In this document: in pieces, positions 57,409 to 64,000 of the stretch | Numbering within the stretch: position 1 is the stretch's first letter | How the letters are laid out: each line of letters begins with the position of its first letter | Origin: Domibacillus tundrae | GTDB taxonomy: Bacteria > Bacillota > Bacilli > Bacillales > Domibacillaceae | DNA length: 64,000 bases | Direction of reading: 5' to 3' | NCBI RefSeq assembly: GCF_000970675.1 | Contig: NZ_LAJA01000007.1 | Coordinates: forward strand, 1-64,000 | The notes under the pieces: model-generated | The model's input: only the letters and a program-made list of their open reading frames with translations | What the model was told of the DNA's origin: nothing | The model's database searches: none | Program-made: the position numbers and the translations under genes

Positions 57409-59288
57409 TAATGTGTCCCTCCTTTTCCTGCATCATCCAAAAGATCTTCTTTATGGATGTGGTAGCCATGGTCATCTTTAATAGAACGATAAAGCATCGC
57501 CCCAAACGTCACCAGCATCCCTATAATGAGAACCGGAATTGCCCAGCCTTTCCCTTCATCCGCATGGTACATAGCACCAAATGCGGCAATGAAAAGACCT
57601 AATGAGATAACAAACGGCACGAAAGAATTGTTCGGCATATGAATATCGCCGATTGGTTCAGCTGGTGTCATTTCTGTTTTGCCTTCCATTTTTTCAATCC
57701 AGAACGGATCAAGTCCGCGAACGAGTGGAAGCTGCTTAAAGTTATAGAAAGGTGTTGGAGATGGAAGTGACCACTCAAGTGTACGACCATCTTTCCAAGG
57801 ATCTCTTCCTACTTGAATATTCTTTTTCTGTGTAATCACAACGTTCACAAGCATGATAATGATACCTACAGCCATGAAGGCGGCTCCTATTGAACTAATC
57901 AGGTTACCGGCTTCAAGCCCTTGTCCAGGCAAGAATGTCCATACACGGCGTGGCATCCCCATTAAACCAAGGAAATGCTGAATAAAGAATGTTAAATGGA
58001 AACCAGTCAAGAACAAGACAAAGGTAATTTTACCCAGTTTTTCACTGAGCATTGTTCCAAACATAAGCGGCCAGTAAAAGTGAGCACCGCCGAGAAGTCC
58101 GAGCACAATCCCACCAACAATAACGTAATGGAAGTGAGCAACGATAAAGTATGTGTCATGGAACTGATAATCAGCCGGCGCAGCAGCCTGCATAACCCCC
58201 GTTACACCACCCATAACGAATGATGGGATGAAGGCAACAGCATACAGCATCGGAACAGTGAACTGAATACTTCCGCCCCAAATGGTCATAATCCAGTTAA
58301 AGATTTTAATCCCTGTTGGAACCGCAATGGCCATAGTCGCAACAGCGAAAATAGCATTCGCAATTGGGCCAAGACCTGTTGTAAACATGTGGTGAGCCCA
58401 TACCATGAAACCAAGGAATCCAATTAAAACGGTTGCGAATACCATGGACGAATATCCAAATAAACGCTTTCTTGCAAACGTCGGGAAAATCTCTGAGAAA
58501 ATACCGAACGCCGGCAACACAAGAATATACACTTCCGGGTGACCGAAGATCCAGAAGAAGTGCTCCCAGATGATCGTATTTCCGCCCATAGCTACATCGA
58601 AGAAACCTGAGCCAAACATACGGTCAAAAATAAGCATGAATAAACCGACCGTAAGTGGAGGAAATGCGAACAAGATAAGTGCTGACGCAACAAAAGTTGT
58701 CCATGTAAAAAGCGGCATTCTCATGTAAGTCATACCCGGTGCACGCATATTGATAATGGTAACGAGAAAGTTAATTCCCCCCATCAGTGTACCAAAACCG
58801 GATATCTGAAGCCCTAATGCGTAAAAATCAATTCCGTGTCCCTCGGATGCGAGTGACAATGACGCGTACGATGTCCAGCCTGCATCTGGAGCACCGCCTA
58901 AAAACCATGAAAGGTTTAAGAACAGCCCACCGAAAAAGAACAACCAAAATCCAAGTGCATTAATGAATGGGAATGCAACGTCACGCGCGCCAATTTGAAG
59001 CGGCATGACTGCGTTCATAAATGCGAATAATAATGGCATTGCTGCCAGGAAAATCATTGTTGTACCGTGCATTGTAATAATCTCATTAAATAAACCGGCA
59101 CTGACAAAGTCATTGTTCGGCACAGCCAGCTGAATCCGAATCATCATTGCTTCAATACCGCCGACAATAAAGAAAAAGCCGCCAGCGAGTAAATAAAGGA
59201 TTGCGATTTTTTTATGGTCAACTGTTGTTAAGTAATCCCAAACTGTACCGGCAAATCCCCGTTTCTGCGTGTGTGCAATGCTACTCAA
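57408..59288 (-). CDS. ctaD: Cytochrome caa3 oxidase subunit I
   Basis: Catalytic subunit with heme a, heme a3 and CuB. The 626-residue protein has about 14 membrane segments. Heme and copper ligand motifs are HGTTMIFLAAMP (about 74), FWIFGHPEVYILVLPAFG (about 245, His-Tyr pair) with HHMFTTGL, and HFHYVIVGGIVLG (about 386). It ends in a cytoplasmic tail. Confidence 0.97.
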   Translation of the reverse strand: MSSIAHTQKRGFAGTVWDYLTTVDHKKIAILYLLAGGFFFIVGGIEAMMIRIQLAVPNNDFVSAGLFNEIITMHGTTMIFLAAMPLLFAFMNAVMPLQIGARDVAFPFINALGFWLFFFGGLFLNLSWFLGGAPDAGWTSYASLSLASEGHGIDFYALGLQISGFGTLMGGINFLVTIINMRAPGMTYMRMPLFTWTTFVASALILFAFPPLTVGLFMLIFDRMFGSGFFDVAMGGNTIIWEHFFWIFGHPEVYILVLPAFGIFSEIFPTFARKRLFGYSSMVFATVLIGFLGFMVWAHHMFTTGLGPIANAIFAVATMAIAVPTGIKIFNWIMTIWGGSIQFTVPMLYAVAFIPSFVMGGVTGVMQAAAPADYQFHDTYFIVAHFHYVIVGGIVLGLLGGAHFYWPLMFGTMLSEKLGKITFVLFLTGFHLTFFIQHFLGLMGMPRRVWTFLPGQGLEAGNLISSIGAAFMAVGIIIMLVNVVITQKKNIQVGRDPWKDGRTLEWSLPSPTPFYNFKQLPLVRGLDPFWIEKMEGKTEMTPAEPIGDIHMPNNSFVPFVISLGLFIAAFGAMYHADEGKGWAIPVLIIGMLVTFGAMLYRSIKDDHGYHIHKEDLLDDAGKGGTH

Positions 59289-59319
59289 CGGTTTTACCTC
59301 CTTTACTATGTTTCTGTAA

Positions 59320-60408
59320 TTATTGTTCTACTTTAAGACTCATTAAGTAAGCAGCGAGCTGATCCAATTCTTGATCAGACAGTTCACCGTATGTACCAGT
59401 CATTTTATTACCTGGTTTGTACTGCTCTGGATTTGCAATCCATTTTTTCAACTCTTCTTCGTCATGTTCTAAAATACCAGCAACCATCTCTCGATCCCCA
59501 AAGTTCGCAAGGTTGGGTGCTGTACGTGCTGCTTCTGGACGCGCATCAGCTGTTGTAACCGCATGACAGCTCAAGCATTTTTGGTTAAATACTTCCTGTC
59601 CTGCTGCTGCAGTAGGATTAGTTGGTGCTGCTTCAGCTGCCTCTGCGTCCACTGCCTGCATAGCTGTTACCCATTGATCAAATTCACCTTGTGGAAGAGC
59701 CCGCACTTTAAAATCCATTAATGCGTGAGAAGGACCGCAAAGCTCTGCACATTTTCCGTAAAATAAATTATCAGCCTCTGCCGCTTTTTCATTGTCAAAC
59801 TCAAGCCAGATTTGGTTGACATTTTCTACGTTTGTATCAATCTTTCCTCCGGCAGCCGGAATCCAGAATGAGTGTTTAACGTCAGTTGCTTTTACATTAA
59901 AATACACTTTTTGACCGGTCGGAACGACGAGATCCTGACTTGTGATAATCTTTTGGTTTGGATACTCAAATTCCCACCAGTAAAGGTTAGCACGTACGTT
60001 TACAACCATCACGTCTGTTGTTCCGTCTTCGTTTTTCTTATCCATGGCCTTTGTATCAGCCAAGTCGAATGTGGCAATAACTGTTGGAATCGTAAGGATG
60101 ATAAGTAAAAGAATCGGAATAACGGTCCAAACGATCTCCAAAATGTGACTTCCTTCGACCTGTTTCGGAATGGTTGTATCGCCCTTTTTACGGCGGAACT
60201 TAATGACAGCAACAGCAAACAAAATCGATACAACGATGACTACACCGACCATGATCCATGTGCTCAGCATCATGAGATCATACGCAGTCTGACCTGCTTC
60301 ACCGGCAGGAATCAACGTTGAAAGAAATGGTTCGCCACAGCCAGACAGAACAAGCGCCATCAGACCAAAAACCGTAAAAAGACGCCATTTTGTTAGCTTC
60401 TGTTTCAT
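59320..60408 (-). CDS. ctaC: Cytochrome caa3 oxidase subunit II with fused cytochrome c domain
   Basis: Carries CuA and a covalently attached heme c. The signal peptide ends in the lipobox LSGC (Cys24), then two membrane segments, a CuA domain with ligands in CAELCGPSHALM (Cys220, Cys224, His228) and a C-terminal cytochrome c domain with CLSCH (278-282) and an axial Met in KPGNKM. The heme c fusion identifies a caa3 rather than aa3 enzyme. Confidence 0.97.
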   Translation of the reverse strand: MKQKLTKWRLFTVFGLMALVLSGCGEPFLSTLIPAGEAGQTAYDLMMLSTWIMVGVVIVVSILFAVAVIKFRRKKGDTTIPKQVEGSHILEIVWTVIPILLLIILTIPTVIATFDLADTKAMDKKNEDGTTDVMVVNVRANLYWWEFEYPNQKIITSQDLVVPTGQKVYFNVKATDVKHSFWIPAAGGKIDTNVENVNQIWLEFDNEKAAEADNLFYGKCAELCGPSHALMDFKVRALPQGEFDQWVTAMQAVDAEAAEAAPTNPTAAAGQEVFNQKCLSCHAVTTADARPEAARTAPNLANFGDREMVAGILEHDEEELKKWIANPEQYKPGNKMTGTYGELSDQELDQLAAYLMSLKVEQ

Positions 60409-60495
60409 AGCGTATTACTACCCCTCTTTCGTATAAAATGTCTACTAAAACAGTGCATATATATGGATTTCCTCAAAAGAAAGAATTCCCTTTGT

Positions 60496-61404
60496 TTAAA
60501 TAACGGTCACGATGACCATCGCAACGAAAATAATGGTTAAATACTGCAATGAATAGATAAACATATATTTAGCCCATTTCAAATCGTCTTTTGCTTTAAA
60601 GCCTGCTGCAGCAAGTGCTACCCAGCCTGCATTTAGCAATGTAGCTAAAATGATAAACGCCGTACCCAGTTCAGTCATGAAAAAAGGCAATGGCAAAAGA
60701 AAAAGTGTCCAAACAAACATATGTCGTTTTGTGACAGCAAACCCTTTCACGGTCGGCAGCATCGGAATGCCCGCTCTCCCGTATTCATCTGCCCGCTTCA
60801 TTGCCAGCGCGTAAAAATGCGGCGGCTGCCAAATAAACATGATTAAAAATAACATCCAGGCTAATACATCAAGCGTCGGGTCGACCGCAGCCCAGCCAAT
60901 AAGAGGCGGAACGGCGCCGGAAATACTGCCGACAATTGTATTGCTTACATGACGCCGCTTTGACCACATCGTATAAATGACGACGTAGCTGATAATACCA
61001 ATTACGCCGATCACGCCTGCTGTGAACGTTGTCATAAATAAAAGCGCTGAGCCGGCAATGACGAGCGCAAGTCCTATTACTAATACTTTTGAATAGCTGA
61101 TTTTCCCCGTAACAGTCGGCCTTGTTTTCGTCCGCTCCATTAATGGGTCAATGTCCCGGTCTATGTAATTATTTAAACTTGCAGAACCCGCAATAATAAG
61201 TGCGGAACCAATCAGTGTCAAAGCGATCGTATCAAGGTTGGCCAAAAAGCGAATATCATTCAAAATAAAGGCCAGCCACATACCTGTAAATACCGTTATT
61301 AAATTGGAATTAACGATGCCGATCTTAATCAGCGCCATAAAATCTTTCATCGCTGTTGTTTCCGGCACGTTTGTTTTATCCATTGTTGTTGCAGCACGCG
61401 ACAC
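60496..61404 (-). CDS. ctaB: Protoheme IX farnesyltransferase (heme O synthase)
   Basis: Adds farnesyl diphosphate to heme B, giving heme O, which CtaA converts to heme A. The 302-residue UbiA-family protein has about nine membrane segments and the prenyl-diphosphate motif [19 protein letters not shown] (about 97). The start is a GTG ([10 protein letters not shown]) with GGGGGG upstream; a longer frame start is less likely. Confidence 0.94.
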   Translation of the reverse strand: MSRAATTMDKTNVPETTAMKDFMALIKIGIVNSNLITVFTGMWLAFILNDIRFLANLDTIALTLIGSALIIAGSASLNNYIDRDIDPLMERTKTRPTVTGKISYSKVLVIGLALVIAGSALLFMTTFTAGVIGVIGIISYVVIYTMWSKRRHVSNTIVGSISGAVPPLIGWAAVDPTLDVLAWMLFLIMFIWQPPHFYALAMKRADEYGRAGIPMLPTVKGFAVTKRHMFVWTLFLLPLPFFMTELGTAFIILATLLNAGWVALAAAGFKAKDDLKWAKYMFIYSLQYLTIIFVAMVIVTVI

Positions 61405-61722
61405 CTTTTTCCCCCCTTTCTTTAAACACACTTTCTTTTCTTACTATAAAGGATACAGCCGCGCTTTTCTACACTATTTGAAAACATTTCAAAACAATGG
61501 GCGCTCTCTTCCATATTAAATCATATCCATTCTTTTTTATGTGAACGGATGATGAACTATTTTTGTCAAATTTGTGACTCGTGAAAGCGTTCTGTTTCCA
61601 GACGTTCTTTTTTATAAGATAATATAAAAGGTATACAATGGGGTGTTGCGAAATCAATACGACGACTGTATGATCATGTACGAATGATGCGTATATAGAT
61701 AGAAAGAAAGAAGGTGAACATT
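61405..61722. promoter_or_regulatory. Divergent ctaB-ctaA regulatory region
   Basis: A 318-bp non-coding region between divergent genes. It holds a cre-like sequence TGAAAGCGTTCTGT (61582-61595), matching 12 of 14 positions of the CcpA-site consensus, and a ResD-like TTTGTGACT (61571-61579, one mismatch to TTTGTGAAT). A palindrome TTTGAAAACATTTCAAA lies at about 61477-61493. In B. subtilis these genes depend on ResD and respond to CcpA, so the sites fit the context. No promoter hexamers can be assigned with confidence. Confidence 0.5.
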
Positions 61723-62631
61723 TTGCATGGTTGGCTTAAATGGCTTGGTGTTGTAACAACACTTGTAATGCTTGTCGTCTTAATCGGCGGCGCGCTCGTT
61801 ACAAAAACAGATTCCGGTCTTGGCTGTGGAAATGAATGGCCGCTTTGCCACGGGCAAATCATTCCGGAAGATATTAAAATAGAAACCATTATTGAACTCT
61901 CCCATCGAGCTGTTTCAGGTGTAGCTGGATTTCTCGTTCTTGCGCTTTCCATTGCCTCCTGGCGTTTTATCGGCCACAAGCGTGAAACAAAATTTCTGGC
62001 GATTCTGGCATTCTTCTTTTTGCTTGCTCAGGCATTAATTGGTGCGGCGGCTGTTCTTTGGGGACAAAATGACTTTGTCTTAGCTCTTCACTTCGGTATC
62101 TCTCTTATTTCTTTTGCAGCGGTATTATTACTGACACTGCTTATTTTCGAAGTGGATCAGCGCTTCGATGCATCTGCCATTGTGATTGACAGCCGGATGA
62201 AATGGCATACGATCGGGGTTACGCTATACAGTTACATCGTCGTCTATACTGGTGCACTTGTGCGCCATACAAAATCAAGCATGGTATGTAATTCATGGCC
62301 GATGTGCGGCAATAATGAATTTTTGCCGTCAAATTTGTATCAATGGATTCAAATGAGCCATCGTGCAGCTGCCGGTCTTATTTTCATTTGGATCGCTTAT
62401 ATTACATATATTACCATAAAGTATTATAAGCATCAACGCGTTTTATATTACGGATGGATTATTGCATTTACACTTGTTCTATTACAGGTCATTGCTGGTG
62501 CCTTCATTATTTGGACTAATTTAAATTTATATGTTGCACTAGCCCACGCTCTTTTTATTTCCTGCTTATTTGGCCTGTTATGTTATTTTATCTTACTGAT
62601 CTCTCGCAGCAAAATAAATACGCTGAAATGA
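61723..62631 (+). CDS. ctaA: Heme A synthase
   Basis: Oxidises heme O to heme A for the caa3 oxidase. The 302-residue membrane protein has eight hydrophobic segments in two related halves, with conserved histidines in [11 protein letters not shown] and [10 protein letters not shown] and the cysteine pair CGNEWPLC near the N-terminus plus CNSWPMC in the second half. I favour the TTG start (MHGWLKWLG) with AAGG eight bases upstream, because it aligns with the family. A GTG three codons earlier overlaps the ribosome binding site. Confidence 0.94.
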   Translation: MHGWLKWLGVVTTLVMLVVLIGGALVTKTDSGLGCGNEWPLCHGQIIPEDIKIETIIELSHRAVSGVAGFLVLALSIASWRFIGHKRETKFLAILAFFFLLAQALIGAAAVLWGQNDFVLALHFGISLISFAAVLLLTLLIFEVDQRFDASAIVIDSRMKWHTIGVTLYSYIVVYTGALVRHTKSSMVCNSWPMCGNNEFLPSNLYQWIQMSHRAAAGLIFIWIAYITYITIKYYKHQRVLYYGWIIAFTLVLLQVIAGAFIIWTNLNLYVALAHALFISCLFGLLCYFILLISRSKINTLK

Positions 62632-62632
62632 T

Positions 62633-62666
62633 AAAAGCACTGCCTCAGTTAAGAGGCAGTGCTTTT
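62633..62666. terminator. Bidirectional terminator between ctaA and pyruvate carboxylase
   Basis: AAAAGCACTGCCTC and GAGGCAGTGCTTTT form a perfect 14-bp stem with a 6-base loop between convergent ctaA and the pyruvate carboxylase gene. Confidence 0.92.
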
Positions 62667-62673
62667 ATTTTGT

Positions 62674-64000
62674 TTATTTTTCAAGTTCTACAAGCAAATC
62701 GCCTGTTGCAATTGCTTCACCATTTTGAACGTGAACTGCTTTTACAGTACCATCAAACGGCGCTTGGACGGTCGTTTCCATCTTCATTGCTTCTGTAATC
62801 ATTAAATGATCACCGCGTTTTACTTTGTCACCTTTTTCAAGAATTACTTTAATAACTGTTCCCGGCATTGTTGCTGCAATGTGGCCTTCGTTTTTCGGAT
62901 CGGCTTTCACTTTTGCATTTACCGCAGATTTAACACTTTCATCCTTAATCACAACATCACGCGGCTGGCCATTTAGCTCAAAGCTTAAAATGCGTGTACC
63001 GTCCGCCTGTGGATGGCCAATCGAGATCAGTTTCACGATAAGTGTTTTACCTGTTTCAATTTCAATTTCTTTTTCTTCACCAAGACGCATGCCATATAGG
63101 AATGTTGGTGTGTCAAGAACAGAAATGTCTCCGAACTGTGCTTTTACTTTTGCATAGTCAGCAAACACTTTCGGATAAAGGGCATATGCAATTACATCCT
63201 GCTCGGTCGGTTCTTCACCAATCTCCTGCTCGAGTTCTTTGCGAAGCGCATCAAAATCAACGTCTTCGAGCAGCTCACCCGGACGAACTGTAATAGGTGA
63301 TTTTCCTTTTAAAATAACCTTTTGCAATTCTTCTGGGAATCCGCCGACCGGCTGGCCCAAATACCCTTCGAACAATTCAATAACAGAATCTGGGAAGTCA
63401 ATGTTATTGCCGCGAAGCAGTACTTCTTCTTCTGTTAAATCATTTTGCACCATAAACAGTGCCATGTCGCCGACTACTTTTGAAGATGGTGTTACTTTGA
63501 CAATATCACCAAACATTAAATTCACACGGCGGTACATGTCTTTTACTTCATCCCAGCGATCGCCAAGGCCGACGCCTTTTGCCTGCTGCTGAAGGTTTGA
63601 ATATTGTCCACCCGGCATTTCATGCTCATAGATTTCCGTATGAGGCGCAAGCATCCCGCTTTCAAACGGCGCATAGAATTTGCGGACATCTTCCCAGTAG
63701 TATGATACTTTTTCAAGCGCATCAATGCTGACCGATGGCGCACGATCTGTGCCTTCCAATGCATAACGAAGCGTGTTCGCACTTGGCTGCGACGTAAGAC
63801 CCGCCATTGTGCTAAGTGCCGTATCCACGATATCTACACCTGCTTCGATTGCTTTCGTGTACATGAAGATACCATTGCCGCTCGTATCATGCGTGTGCAA
63901 ATGCACAGGAATCTCGATCGCTTCTTTTAATTCAGAAATAAGACGGTATGCTGCCTGAGGCTTCAGAAGTCCAGCCATATCTTTAATGGCAAGAATATGA
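62674..64000 (-). CDS. pyc: Pyruvate carboxylase, C-terminal part (5' end beyond window)
   Basis: Biotin enzyme that makes oxaloacetate from pyruvate; B. subtilis has pycA next to ctaA. Only the last about 440 residues are present. They include part of the carboxyltransferase domain (HLHTHDTSGNG, PGGQYSNLQQQAKG), the allosteric/linker region and the biotin carboxyl carrier domain with biotinylated lysine in EAMKME. The frame stays open to the window edge (ILAIKDMAGLLKP), so the methionine at 63978 is internal and not a start. Confidence 0.95.
   Translation of the reverse strand, partial: HILAIKDMAGLLKPQAAYRLISELKEAIEIPVHLHTHDTSGNGIFMYTKAIEAGVDIVDTALSTMAGLTSQPSANTLRYALEGTDRAPSVSIDALEKVSYYWEDVRKFYAPFESGMLAPHTEIYEHEMPGGQYSNLQQQAKGVGLGDRWDEVKDMYRRVNLMFGDIVKVTPSSKVVGDMALFMVQNDLTEEEVLLRGNNIDFPDSVIELFEGYLGQPVGGFPEELQKVILKGKSPITVRPGELLEDVDFDALRKELEQEIGEEPTEQDVIAYALYPKVFADYAKVKAQFGDISVLDTPTFLYGMRLGEEKEIEIETGKTLIVKLISIGHPQADGTRILSFELNGQPRDVVIKDESVKSAVNAKVKADPKNEGHIAATMPGTVIKVILEKGDKVKRGDHLMITEAMKMETTVQAPFDGTVKAVHVQNGEAIATGDLLVELEK

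Noticed and set aside
61477-61493. TTTGAAAACATTTCAAA as a CcpA cre site
   Set aside because: It is palindromic but has the wrong half-site spacing and lacks the central CG; the better cre-like match is at 61582-61595.

Overview
The window reads as an ordinary core-chromosome segment of a low-to-moderate GC, endospore-forming member of the Bacillales (Bacillaceae or a close relative). The reasons are the pyr operon with pyrR and pyrK, a T-box ileS leader, the sporulation genes sigE, sigG, spoIIGA, spoVE, spoVD and ylbJ, a bacillithiol gene (bshC), a caa3 oxidase cluster, and gene order nearly collinear with Bacillus subtilis from pyrE back to pycA. Most genes lie on the minus strand, so transcription runs from high to low coordinates.

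Reading along the minus strand: the 3' part of pyruvate carboxylase (62674 to window end); divergent ctaA (+) and ctaB; caa3 oxidase ctaCDEF with assembly genes ctaG and ctaM; a ylb block (YugN-like gene at the ylbA position, ylbC, ylbF, ylbG, a DUF7147-type gene, a membrane-anchored stalk-like protein, rsmD, coaD, ylbJ, ylbL, tmcAL, ylbN, rpmF); a crotonase and panE; a Fur-box-controlled ferric iron ABC transporter on the plus strand; bshC; the dcw division and wall cluster (mraZ, rsmH, ftsL, pbpB, spoVD, murE, mraY, murD, spoVE, murG, divIB, ftsA, ftsZ); spoIIGA-sigE-sigG; ylmCDE-sepF-ylmG-ylmH-divIVA; T-box-ileS; lspA; rluD; then pyrR and the pyrimidine operon to pyrE.

The regulatory DNA is well preserved. 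There are two PyrR attenuators, an isoleucine T-box, a textbook sigma-H promoter before ftsA, candidate MraZ operator repeats, a 15-bp palindromic Fur box placed exactly between the -35 and -10 of the iron-transport operon, a perfect sigma-A promoter before ylbN-rpmF, and cre-like and ResD-like sequences between ctaB and ctaA.

Compared with B. subtilis (from memory), pyrP, ylyA, murB, ylxW, ylxX, sbp, bpr, ylbB, ylbD, ylbE, ylbK, ylbO, ylbP and yllA are absent from their usual places. I found no clear novel defence, mobile or biosynthetic system, no CRISPR, IS, prophage, rRNA or tRNA. The most interesting items are a multi-hairpin structured element between spoIIGA and ftsZ, a tail-to-tail gene pair ending inside one shared hairpin, a ylbC gene that seems to need a CTG start, a spoVE gene that seems to need an ATT start, and a Shine-Dalgarno sequence buried in the pyrR attenuator stem.
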